This document shows, piece after piece, positions 15,507-21,664 of a stretch of DNA of 37,716 nt. Origin of the DNA: a virus. The notes beneath the pieces were generated by a model. The model did not search any database and had not been told where the DNA came from. It saw nothing but the letters and a program-made list of their open reading frames with translations. The translations under genes were made by a program, and so were the position numbers. Position 1 is the stretch's first letter. Every line of letters starts with the position of its first letter. The stretch is from the IMG/VR virus record IMGVR_UViG_3300037427_002690, positions 1-37,716 of that record, one strand, 5' to 3'.

Positions 15507-16216
15507 TTGTAATCACCAAATCTCAAAACTTTGTTTTCTCTATAATCAAAATTATAATTCCAGTTTAATGGGTCTCCAAATTCACCATTCCACTTTTTCT
15601 TGTGATATTCTTCTGTGGTGATTATGTACTTTTGAAGATATTTTTCATGGTCTTCTTTCGACATATTTCTACTAGTTCCACATGGATGATGATATGTTAT
15701 TTCTTCATTAAACATCCCTACATTCACTCCTCTCAAACGTTTTTCATAATCAGCGTCTTCATAGTTACAAGGGTAATGATTAGTATCAAACAATCCAACT
15801 TCTTTAAGAACTTTCTTTTTCAAAGCAAAACAAGCATATTTTGTATTTGATTCGTTATGAAAAAGAATATCACATTCATCTAATCCTTTGATCATCTTTT
15901 CTAATCCTCCTGGATGGAAGATTACATCATCATCAGCTTTGACGAAATAATCACACTGAGGATACGATGTAAAGTGATAATTCCATCCACCTGGACATCC
16001 TAAATTGGTAGGATGAAAACTAATATCAACCTTCTCAATAAGATCTTTATCAATTTCATTTTTAGAATACTCTAACATATCCAAAAAGAAATTAACATTT
16101 TCATTATTGATAACAATAGATAAAATTTCTACAGGATAATCAATTGATTCGATTAATCTTTTTAGATTTGTTATTGAGTTTAAAGATTGTGTTCCAAATA
16201 AAGGTACCTTATTCAT
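15503..16216 (-). CDS. glycosyltransferase family 2-type
   Basis: 237 residues. NLGCPGGWNYHFTSYPQCDY followed by the metal motif KADDDVIF is a clear GT2 core, and NYEDADYEKRLRG is the acceptor-side ED motif. The first beta-strand is unusual (MNKVPLFGTQSLNSITNLKR), without the common P-V-Y-N. Cytoplasmic NDP-sugar transferase. Overlaps the epimerase by 8 bases and the methyltransferase by 4. Confidence 0.85.
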   Translation of the reverse strand: MNKVPLFGTQSLNSITNLKRLIESIDYPVEILSIVINNENVNFFLDMLEYSKNEIDKDLIEKVDISFHPTNLGCPGGWNYHFTSYPQCDYFVKADDDVIFHPGGLEKMIKGLDECDILFHNESNTKYACFALKKKVLKEVGLFDTNHYPCNYEDADYEKRLRGVNVGMFNEEITYHHPCGTSRNMSKEDHEKYLQKYIITTEEYHKKKWNGEFGDPLNWNYNFDYRENKVLRFGDYK

Positions 16217-17255
16217 TTAAATTAATTTGTTGAGAAATCCAGTTGTATGTCTTACGAATACCCTCTTCTAGAGTCTGTGAATAGTCCCATCCAAGTTTCT
16301 CACGGATGAGATCATTGTTTGAGTTACGACCACGAACTCCAAGAGGTCCGTCAATATGAATCTTTTGAACGTCTTTACCAGCAACCTTAGCAGCAGTATC
16401 TACCAATTCATTGATAGTGACCATCTCTTCAGAACCGATATTAACTGGTCCCATAAAGTCACTATCCATCAGCCTTCTAGTCGCTTCGATGCATTCATCA
16501 ATGAACAAGAAGGAACGAGTCTGTAAACCATCTCCCCACACTTCGATTGCTCCACCTTGTGACGGGAGGTTAATAACCTTCCGGCAGATAGCAGCTGGAG
16601 CCTTCTCTCTTCCTCCATCCCAGGTTCCTTCAGGTCCAAAGATATTATGATACCTAGCAACACGAACAGGGATCCCATGGTTACGATTGTAAGCAAAGTA
16701 TAGACGTTCGCTAAACAATTTCTCCCATCCATATTCGGAATCTGGTGCAGCTGGGTATGCAGAATCTTCACGACAATCTGGATTATCAGGATCTAATTGA
16801 TTATGTTCTGGATACATACATGCAGATCCAGAATAAAAAATCTTAGTATTATTTCCTACCGACTCATTAAACTTACGTTGTTCGTCAAGAACATTCAAGT
16901 TGATAGTCACGGAGTTATGCATAATATCTGCATCATTCTCACCAGTAAATACAAATCCTGCTCCACCCATATCAGCAGCGAACTGATAGATTTCATCAAA
17001 AGGAAGAATGTATCTTTCAGGAACACTGGCATAAAAATTACCAGAATACCCTTTGAATCGAATCACACGACTGACAAGATCTACGTCACGAAGGTCACCA
17101 ACGATGAATTCATCTGCTTCTGTTTCACCGTATTCTGGTTCTTTGAGATCAACTCCACGAACCCAGTAACCTTCTGAACGTAGTCTCTTCACCATGTGAC
17201 TACCAATAAATCCACCAGCACCAAGAACTAGTGCTGTCTTTTTATTATCACTCAT
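16209..17255 (-). CDS. GDP-mannose 3,5-epimerase-like SDR
   Basis: 348 residues from ATG 17255 (MSDNKKTALVLGAGGFIGSH); an in-frame TTG 24 bases upstream is less likely. GME-type features: GAGGFIGS dinucleotide site, YQFAADMGGAGFVFTG, SACMYPEHNQ, DSEYGWEKLFSERL (catalytic Tyr/Lys), RYHNIFGPEGTWDGGREKAP and RSFLFIDECIEATRRLM. In plants GME makes GDP-L-galactose and GDP-L-gulose; bacterial homologues serve surface polysaccharides. First gene of the glycan operon, behind a putative promoter at 17281-17309. With the cupin at 17974 it points to GDP-mannose-derived sugars. Confidence 0.88.
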   Translation of the reverse strand: MSDNKKTALVLGAGGFIGSHMVKRLRSEGYWVRGVDLKEPEYGETEADEFIVGDLRDVDLVSRVIRFKGYSGNFYASVPERYILPFDEIYQFAADMGGAGFVFTGENDADIMHNSVTINLNVLDEQRKFNESVGNNTKIFYSGSACMYPEHNQLDPDNPDCREDSAYPAAPDSEYGWEKLFSERLYFAYNRNHGIPVRVARYHNIFGPEGTWDGGREKAPAAICRKVINLPSQGGAIEVWGDGLQTRSFLFIDECIEATRRLMDSDFMGPVNIGSEEMVTINELVDTAAKVAGKDVQKIHIDGPLGVRGRNSNNDLIREKLGWDYSQTLEEGIRKTYNWISQQINLNE

Positions 17256-17280
17256 AATTTTTTTTGGTTTTACTTTCAAT

Positions 17281-17309
17281 ATTATATCAGAGTTTTATTC
17301 TTCTGACAC
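17281..17309 (-). promoter_or_regulatory. putative sigma70-type promoter of the glycan operon, GTGTCA-17-TATAAT
   Basis: Perfect -10 TATAAT (17281-17286), -35 GTGTCA (17304-17309, 4 of 6), spacer 17. It lies at the very end of the 75-residue gene and would start RNA about 19 bases before ATG 17255. Confidence 0.55.
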
Positions 17310-17514
17310 CATCTGAATCTTTGGTACAGTACTGTGTGATAGCGGGAAACTCATTCAGTCTATCAATAAGTTTTGAAACATCTCCACCACCACCGGATGG
17401 TTGTGCTTGGAGTGCTGCTACTGCCGCTTCCAATACCTTAAGTCTTTCTTCAACTTCTACATCATACTTTGACATAGATGCTCCACTTGAAGACTTGCCT
17501 GATGTACCTTTCAT
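17287..17514 (-). CDS. 75-residue coiled-coil phage protein
   Basis: N-terminal Ser/Gly/Lys-rich segment (MKGTSGKSSSGASMSKYD), a heptad-like helix VEVEERLKVLEAAVAALQAQ (residues about 19-38), a Gly4 hinge and a second helix VSKLIDRLNEFPAI. Such small coiled-coil proteins recur in T4-like cyanophages, likely as structural or scaffold parts; function unknown. It has its own late-type box CTAAATAC (17538-17545) and follows a hairpin terminator. Confidence 0.75.
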   Translation of the reverse strand: MKGTSGKSSSGASMSKYDVEVEERLKVLEAAVAALQAQPSGGGGDVSKLIDRLNEFPAITQYCTKDSDGVRRIKL

Positions 17515-17524
17515 TTTCTTAAAA

Positions 17525-17535
17525 TTAGTAACTAA
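17525..17535. promoter_or_regulatory. inverted repeat TTAGTTACTAA, copy 1
   Basis: Perfect 5-bp dyad with one central base, 11 bases before ATG 17514 and directly after the late-type box, i.e. at the expected RNA start. A 12-base identical block (TTAGTTACTAAT) recurs at 17917-17928. Confidence 0.4.
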
Positions 17536-17537
17536 CC

Positions 17538-17545
17538 GTATTTAG
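17538..17545 (-). promoter_or_regulatory. late-type box CTAAATAC
   Basis: The minus strand reads CTAAATAC, the CTAAATA variant of a T4-like late box, 23 bases before ATG 17514. Confidence 0.45.
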
Positions 17546-17547
17546 TA

Positions 17548-17578
17548 AAGGAGAGGGACTTCTGGTAGAAGTCCTCCC
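17548..17578 (-). terminator. hairpin terminator after the 92-residue gene
   Basis: Perfect 8-bp stem GGACTTCT/AGAAGTCC with a 3-base loop, extended by imperfect pairs, immediately after the stop at 17580 and followed by CTCTCCTTTA. The U-tract is weak. Confidence 0.55.
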
Positions 17579-17579
17579 A

Positions 17580-17858
17580 TTATACCGCTGTATCATCTGT
17601 CTTGACTTCAGTAGTACCACTGTCCATACTATGGTACGCTTCTTTCACTCTATCAACAGCAATCTTAGACCAAGATACTGTTGTCTTAGCAAATGGTACA
17701 AGTATATCCATGGTAAATTCATTCCACTCATACAAATGTATCTGCCATCGTACCTTAGCATCCTCAATATACTCAGCAAGAGAAATCTGTGTATCTTCTG
17801 GTCGCTCTACTGGTGGTTTATATAAACTACCTTTAACTTTGGTTGGTGCATCAGTCAT
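17580..17858 (-). CDS. 92-residue phage protein of unknown function
   Basis: Starts MTDAPTKVKGSLYKPPVERP; a central helical stretch SLAEYIEDAKVRWQIHLYEW is rich in Trp/Tyr and is followed by VPFAKTTVSWSKIAVDRVKE, moderately hydrophobic but too charged for a clear membrane helix; acidic Thr-rich tail. I do not recognise the family. Preceded by a 115-base leader holding dyad copy 2. Confidence 0.72.
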   Translation of the reverse strand: MTDAPTKVKGSLYKPPVERPEDTQISLAEYIEDAKVRWQIHLYEWNEFTMDILVPFAKTTVSWSKIAVDRVKEAYHSMDSGTTEVKTDDTAV

Positions 17859-17973
17859 AATAAACTAGTTTAAAACTCTACATGGTATCTATATACCCAT
17901 ACCACATTTCCCAAAGATTAGTAACTAAACTTTTTCTTTAAATGGAAACATGAAACCATGGGATTTGACTCTA
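17859..17973. other. intergenic leader upstream of the 92-residue gene
   Basis: Contains the dyad TTAGTTACTAA at 17918-17928 and a small GGTAT/ATACC inverted repeat near 17884-17897. A TATAAT overlaps the cupin stop (17973-17978), but its -35 (TTATAA, 3 of 6) is poor. No ORF of note. Confidence 0.45.
17918..17928. promoter_or_regulatory. inverted repeat TTAGTTACTAA, copy 2
   Basis: Same dyad as at 17525-17535, about 60 bases before ATG 17858. Confidence 0.4.
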
Positions 17974-18330
17974 TTATAGTCCTTCCGTGACTCTGTTATA
18001 ATCATCTTCAATTCTGATAATATCAGTCTCTTCACATTCTCCTTGTTGGATTTCCAGAAACTTAATCCCTTCAATACCACCTTGAAGTCTATGAATCATT
18101 CCTACGGAAATGTGAAAATGATCTTTAGGTCTAACCTCTTTGGTTTCAGAGTCCAAAGTTATAATCCCTGTTCCAGACAAGATGTGCCAGAACTCTTCTC
18201 TCTTCTGATGTTTTTGAAGAGAGAATCTTTGATTAGGAAAGATCGTTATGAGTTTAATGACTTGAAAGGGATTCCTATCCAAGTCCTTATATGATCCCCA
18301 CGGTTTTTTTACTATATTATCCAACTTCAA
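17974..18330 (-). CDS. mannose-6-phosphate isomerase-type cupin
   Basis: 118-residue single cupin matching the C-terminal isomerase domain of ManC/AlgA-type enzymes: KPWGSYKDL, then FSLQKHQKREEFWHILSG with metal-binding His/Glu, MIHRLQGG and KFLEIQQGECEETDIIRIED, ending DDYNRV. It would interconvert fructose-6-P and mannose-6-P, the first step to GDP-mannose, and so feed the GME-led glycan operon downstream. No guanylyltransferase domain is attached (full ManC is about 470 residues). It overlaps the upstream gene by 14 bases, so it is probably expressed from the 18555-18583 promoter. Confidence 0.88.
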   Translation of the reverse strand: MKLDNIVKKPWGSYKDLDRNPFQVIKLITIFPNQRFSLQKHQKREEFWHILSGTGIITLDSETKEVRPKDHFHISVGMIHRLQGGIEGIKFLEIQQGECEETDIIRIEDDYNRVTEGL

Positions 18331-18532
18331 CAGTCTCTAGATCTTCTGCGATACAGTCGATGAGAATGTCATAGTCATCCAGAGGATCACCAGAGAATAC
18401 TACTCCACTATTTTCATAATACTTACGAACCTTTTTAAAAAGTTTCGGATTCTTTACGTCCAGGAAAAATTCGCCATTTACAGCACCACGAAGGGTTTGA
18501 AGATCTTTTTTGAACTTAGAAGTAATAGTCAT
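18317..18532 (-). CDS. 71-residue phage protein behind a palindromic promoter
   Basis: ATG 18532 (MTITSKFKKDLQTLRGAVNG) is chosen because the promoter places the RNA start near 18548. Alpha/beta protein with LFKKVRKYYENSGVVFSG and an acidic end DDYDILIDCIAEDLETVEVG. It resembles a small protein common in T4-like cyanophages; function unknown. Overlaps the cupin by 14 bases. Confidence 0.75.
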   Translation of the reverse strand: MTITSKFKKDLQTLRGAVNGEFFLDVKNPKLFKKVRKYYENSGVVFSGDPLDDYDILIDCIAEDLETVEVG

Positions 18533-18554
18533 TGTCTCGTTTGTTGACCTTAGT

Positions 18555-18583
18555 ATTATAAGGGAATGACACTGAAGTGTCAA
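18555..18583 (-). promoter_or_regulatory. consensus sigma70-type promoter TTGACA-17-TATAAT
   Basis: Perfect -35 (18578-18583) and -10 (18555-18560), spacer 17. The -35 abuts the 3' end of the tRNA gene (discriminator at 18584), so the tRNA and the promoter share a border. Confidence 0.9.
18568..18581. promoter_or_regulatory. palindromic operator-like site inside the promoter
   Basis: GACACTTCAGTGTC: perfect 6-bp half-sites around a 2-base centre, covering four bases of the -35 and the adjoining spacer. A dimeric repressor here would block RNA polymerase. Confidence 0.55.
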
Positions 18584-18657
18584 TGGGGGTTGTGGGGATT
18601 GAACCCACCTTCGGCAAGTTATGAGCTTGCTGCATTCAACCAGATTGCTAAACCCCC
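18584..18657 (-). tRNA. tRNA with CAT anticodon (elongator Met or Ile2)
   Basis: 74 bases forming a full cloverleaf: 7-bp acceptor GGGGGTT/AACCCCC, short D-stem GCA/TGC with GG in the loop, anticodon stem GCAAG/CTTGC with loop CTCATAA, T-arm GTGGG-TTCAATC-CCCAC, discriminator A. The G1-C72 pair argues against initiator tRNA. No encoded CCA. CAT could be Met or, if modified to lysidine, Ile (AUA). Confidence 0.92.
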
Positions 18658-18663
18658 CTTACC

Positions 18664-19017
18664 TCAATGAGGTTGTGGAGTTAGTTTATTGTGGTTCCAC
18701 TCTCCTAATGTAACAGAGTTAGAGCCACATATCATTTCTACTAGGCCACTTTTGTATTCGCCCACTGTGACCACATAAAACAGTGACTCATAGACACCTT
18801 GTTGTTGAAGTTTTGTTATTCTATGAACTCCATCTTCTATCAGATAATATCCATTATCATATTGTATAACAATACCTGGATATGAAGGATCTGCTTCATC
18901 TACAAGTTTTTGTTTCTTTGGTCCTGATGGATAACATATTTTAGAATGTTCAATAACAATTGGTTCTCTGTTGTCCGTAACTCTCTTGTATGACTTATTC
19001 TTCTTACGACGCATCAT
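18664..19017 (-). CDS. ParB/sulfiredoxin-fold-like small protein
   Basis: 117 residues with a very basic start (MMRRKKNKSYKRVTD). The core YYLIEDGVHRITKLQQQGVY fits the ParB/Srx N-terminal domain signature (D-G-x-H-R-I followed by a helix and a G), which in relatives binds phosphate or nucleotides (ParB CTPase, Srx, Noc and phage nucleases). Only the core is present. Overlaps the Phd-like gene by 14 bases, so the two are translated from one mRNA. Function unclear. Confidence 0.7.
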   Translation of the reverse strand: MMRRKKNKSYKRVTDNREPIVIEHSKICYPSGPKKQKLVDEADPSYPGIVIQYDNGYYLIEDGVHRITKLQQQGVYESLFYVVTVGEYKSGLVEMICGSNSVTLGEWNHNKLTPQPH

Positions 19018-19183
19018 TGTGCTCAGTATAAATCCTCACAAGTTCTTCTTCAAATTCTTCTTCCATTGTCGTTAATATTGCCGTCTCCTCTCCATTTGTT
19101 ATACCTATAATCTCTCCACTTTCAACGTTTGTAATCAGCTGATCCCAATGTTTTTGAAATTCTTCCACGGTGTAAAATTTCAT
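19004..19183 (-). CDS. Phd/YefM-antitoxin-like protein
   Basis: ATG 19183 to TAA 19004 encodes 59 residues starting MKFYTVEEFQKHWDQLITNV, then ESGEIIGITNGEETAILTTM and a Glu-rich end EEEFEEELVRIYTEHNDAS. This follows the Phd/YefM pattern (xxxFxxxxxxxxxxVxxGExxxITxxGxxxAxL), a DNA-binding antitoxin fold. No Doc, YoeB or other known toxin lies next to it; the partner by overlap is the ParB-like gene. It fills an otherwise empty 217-base gap. Confidence 0.7.
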   Translation of the reverse strand: MKFYTVEEFQKHWDQLITNVESGEIIGITNGEETAILTTMEEEFEEELVRIYTEHNDAS

Positions 19184-19222
19184 TGTTGATATATGTATGT
19201 AAGTTGAGTGTGTAATTTTTCA

Positions 19223-19257
19223 CTAATAATCTACCTATATTCCTGGTAGATTATTAG
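19223..19257. repeat. 13-bp perfect hairpin across a stop codon
   Basis: CTAATAATCTACC (19223-19235) pairs with GGTAGATTATTAG (19245-19257) around a 9-base loop. The TAG of the 105-residue gene (19235-19237) lies at the loop/stem border and its last codons form one arm. No T-run follows on either strand. Confidence 0.75.
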
Positions 19258-19552
19258 AGATATATGGAATAAGATCATTCTCTACCCTCTCCACAATAAC
19301 ATCAATAATATCCACATCCAAATCCATGAAAGGTGGAATGATGCCAAGTATCCTTAACAACCCATCAACAAATAAAGACAGTGCAATGAATCCAAGAATC
19401 ATACTAATAATAGTAGCATCCCAGTTGTGCTTAGCCATAGAAGCCCTATCAATCTCTCTTGCTTCTTCAATAACCTCATGTTTGACAACAGCAATAAGAC
19501 GATCAACTTCAGTCTTAGTATAGACTATCTCTTTATCCATTTCAATAGTCAT
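19235..19552 (-). CDS. single-TM membrane protein
   Basis: 105 residues: a charged amphipathic N-terminus with KTEVDRLIAVVKHEVIEEAR, one membrane helix at about residues 47-72 (ISMILGFIALSLFVDGLLRI), and an acidic amphipathic tail DVDIIDVIVERVENDLI. Starts as TAATG over the zinc-ribbon gene's stop. No known family. Confidence 0.75.
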   Translation of the reverse strand: MTIEMDKEIVYTKTEVDRLIAVVKHEVIEEAREIDRASMAKHNWDATIISMILGFIALSLFVDGLLRILGIIPPFMDLDVDIIDVIVERVENDLIPYISNNLPGI

Positions 19553-19800
19553 TAACGAACTTCAAAATCCAATTTACGAACCTTACGATGTCTTCTCTGT
19601 TCCTGATACATCAAATCTTGAGAAGACAAAACATTTTTCTGTTTGGTATTTTCATTCAAATTTATCATAACAACATCATTTAAGTCAACAGCAGTAATGT
19701 TTTCTCCAGTGACTGTCATCATATTAGGACATCCGCAGGACTTTGGTTTATTAGTACTACGAATCTCAGTGTTGCATTGTTTGCATCTTACTGCCAACAT
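19552..19800 (-). CDS. zinc-ribbon phage protein
   Basis: 82 residues. MLAVRCKQCNTEIRSTNKP and SCGCPNM supply Cys6, Cys9, Cys22 and Cys24, a short zinc ribbon; the C-terminal third is basic (QRRHRKVRKLDFEVR). From memory similar proteins are common in T4-like cyanophages; possible nucleic-acid binding. A GAGGG site lies 9 bases before the ATG. Confidence 0.75.
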   Translation of the reverse strand: MLAVRCKQCNTEIRSTNKPKSCGCPNMMTVTGENITAVDLNDVVMINLNENTKQKNVLSSQDLMYQEQRRHRKVRKLDFEVR

Positions 19801-19836
19801 GATAGTATACCCTCTTAACTAAAGTAAAATCTTTAA

Positions 19837-20499
19837 TCATTTAATAAATCCATTTTCAACTAACCATTTTCTTGTTAAAGGCGTTGGTGAGTATGTTTCC
19901 CACATGTTACCTTCTGCACATGCTTCAAGTGCCTTTGCAGTTACATCATCTGTTCTACCTGCCCAACCTGCTTCTGCTTCCCATGGTACTGCTGATTCTG
20001 GATATGTTCTCTCTGCCATCACTCTCCAAATGACAGGAATCTCTTCCTCTGGAAGAATTATAGCAATCATACTATTATCAATTGTTCCTGCCATACAGTC
20101 CTGTGCAGCATGCCATCCTTCATGTCTCATTACACTCATCAATATACCTTGTTCGTGCATGAAATTGGTATTTAAAAAGAAGGTATTACTGACTGTATGA
20201 TACGCCCCTCTGTGACCTGACGGAAAATATTTCTCATCTGCTAAAAATACTTTAACTCCGACTCTATCAAGGGACCTGAGAATTGAATTAAACTCAGAAG
20301 AAACAACAGAATAGTTAGAACTATGATAATATTTTTGAATGTCTCTAATTGATCTGACTTGTTGAACATTGTCTGTACATTCTCCAAGTAACATACAACC
20401 CATAGAATCATATGTCTTCCAACCCTTAACTTCAGGATCAGCCATCACTGGACTGGTAAGCATCAGTGATGAAATCAATGTGGTAATAATTTTTTTCAT
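19837..20499 (-). CDS. secreted HExxH metallopeptidase-like protein
   Basis: ATG 20499 gives 220 residues beginning with a clean signal peptide (MKKIITTLISSLMLTSPVMA, cleavage after Ala20). The zinc motif is HEGWH (His126-Glu127...His130) in SVMRHEGWHAAQDCM; two nearby Cys may form disulfides in the periplasm. A third ligand is not obvious but EEEIPVIWR and WEAEAGWAGR are candidates. Role could be host envelope or protein processing at lysis. It lies directly downstream of the 2OG oxygenase. Confidence 0.8.
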   Translation of the reverse strand: MKKIITTLISSLMLTSPVMADPEVKGWKTYDSMGCMLLGECTDNVQQVRSIRDIQKYYHSSNYSVVSSEFNSILRSLDRVGVKVFLADEKYFPSGHRGAYHTVSNTFFLNTNFMHEQGILMSVMRHEGWHAAQDCMAGTIDNSMIAIILPEEEIPVIWRVMAERTYPESAVPWEAEAGWAGRTDDVTAKALEACAEGNMWETYSPTPLTRKWLVENGFIK

Positions 20500-20522
20500 A
20501 ATATCTATATGATAAATGGACT

Positions 20523-21098
20523 CTACATGTACCAACCAACTAAAGTTGTTCTGCTTCCAGACTTTAAAGGATTCACTCTATGTAGTTTATCTGAAGGGAA
20601 GACAATAAAGTCTCCATAATTAAACTTTCTTCTGTATATATTACCATTACTTGCCTTTATTTCAAACTCTGCACCAGTATAATCTTTCTCATAACTTAAA
20701 CAATATACAATAGAGATTTTTCTATGACCTATACTACTTGTAGGTTCAGAGTTATCTTTGTGCCAACCATAAAAATCTCCCTTACCAATATACCTAGTGT
20801 ATTGTATAGATGACTCCCATTTATGTTTAAGATCCATTTTCCACTTCATGTCATTAATATACCTGATAGTGTTTCTCAGTCCTTGTTCAATAAAGTTGAC
20901 TTGACTTATACTAATACCTTTGGTCTTGCATTTTCTAATACTATGGTCTTCAACCCCAGCACTACCAAGTCCACCAGGATTTAGGATATCATCATCAGGA
21001 AAATTTATCTTACAATTTTTTAAAACATCATCAGTTGCTTCAACAGATCCAAAGTTCCCTACAAAATAATCATCCGTAAGAATTTTAAATGGTTTCAT
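20523..21098 (-). CDS. 2OG-Fe(II) oxygenase (prolyl-4-hydroxylase-type)
   Basis: 191 residues. Iron facial triad His113 and Asp115 (GWHKDNSE) and His173 (LHRVNPL), with Arg183 (SRTTLVGWY) for 2-oxoglutarate; the FDYGDFIVFPSD-like strand NYGDFIVFPSD precedes the last His. This class is abundant in cyanomyoviruses; substrate unknown (protein, nucleic acid or a small molecule). Single tRNA immediately upstream. Confidence 0.92.
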   Translation of the reverse strand: MKPFKILTDDYFVGNFGSVEATDDVLKNCKINFPDDDILNPGGLGSAGVEDHSIRKCKTKGISISQVNFIEQGLRNTIRYINDMKWKMDLKHKWESSIQYTRYIGKGDFYGWHKDNSEPTSSIGHRKISIVYCLSYEKDYTGAEFEIKASNGNIYRRKFNYGDFIVFPSDKLHRVNPLKSGSRTTLVGWYM

Positions 21099-21135
21099 TG
21101 TCGATTAGAAAAAATAAGATCCACTATGTCACAAC

Positions 21136-21205
21136 AGGCTCACTAGGAATCGAACCTAGAATAACGCTTTAGAAGAGCGTAGTTATATCCGTTTAACTAT
21201 GAGCC
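21136..21205 (-). tRNA. tRNA-Arg (TCT)
   Basis: 70 bases: 7-bp acceptor GGCTCAT/GTGAGCC, anticodon stem ACGCT/AGCGT with loop CTTCTAA (anticodon TCT), T-arm CTAGG-TTCGATT-CCTAG. The D-arm is short and AT-only (AGTTAAACGGATATAACT) and the discriminator is T, unusual for Arg. No CCA encoded. It would read AGA codons, common in AT-rich phage genes. Confidence 0.88.
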
Positions 21206-21209
21206 CCTG

Positions 21210-21244
21210 TGGTAGTTCCTATCGCCGCTAATCCTAAACTACCA
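21210..21244. repeat. hairpin abutting tRNA-Arg
   Basis: Perfect 8-bp inverted repeat TGGTAGTT/AACTACCA with a 19-base GC-rich loop, ending 4 bases from the tRNA 5' end. Could guide 5' processing of the tRNA precursor. Confidence 0.55.
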
Positions 21245-21271
21245 AGGGGATTACCGCAGTCAAGAGAGAAA

Positions 21272-21664
21272 CTACTTATAACCAGTTCCAGAATTCCAAC
21301 CTCCTGGGCATTCTTGGAAGGTCTCAGAACCTCCTTGAGCCTGTAGAGAAGTACAATTCTTTGTTGCCTCCTCATACATATCTTGATGTATGGTTGGAGA
21401 CTCACCAGAATGAGGATGTACCATCTTAACTTGTGTATTATAATCCATTTCGGGTGAAATGTCAAACCTCTTTTCAGTATTTGTTGTACAACTAAACCAA
21501 GGATCATCAGGAATCTTGATTGGTGCTGGTATTGACCTATAAAATACCTGTTCCTTAATAGTATTCTTCTTCTTGGTTTTAATCCTAATAGAATTCTTCA
21601 TCTTTATTTTAATCTTATTACCAGTAAGAATTTTACCCAATCGAGACTTAATTTGTTTAGTCAT
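21272..21664 (-). CDS. 130-residue basic phage protein
   Basis: N-terminal 40 residues are very Lys/Ile-rich (GNKIKIKMKNSIRIKTKKK), followed by a more ordinary region IPAPIKIPDDPWFSCTTNTE and a Gly/Ser-rich end ECPGGWNSGTGYK with three Cys in total. Overlaps the lysozyme-like gene by ATGA, which supports it. Possibly nucleic acid- or envelope-binding; function unknown. Confidence 0.65.
   Translation of the reverse strand: MTKQIKSRLGKILTGNKIKIKMKNSIRIKTKKKNTIKEQVFYRSIPAPIKIPDDPWFSCTTNTEKRFDISPEMDYNTQVKMVHPHSGESPTIHQDMYEEATKNCTSLQAQGGSETFQECPGGWNSGTGYK

Noticed and set aside
21193-21507. 104-codon minus-strand frame
   Set aside because: It runs into tRNA-Arg and is a shadow of the 21272-21664 gene, whose ATGA junction with the lysozyme gene supports that frame instead.
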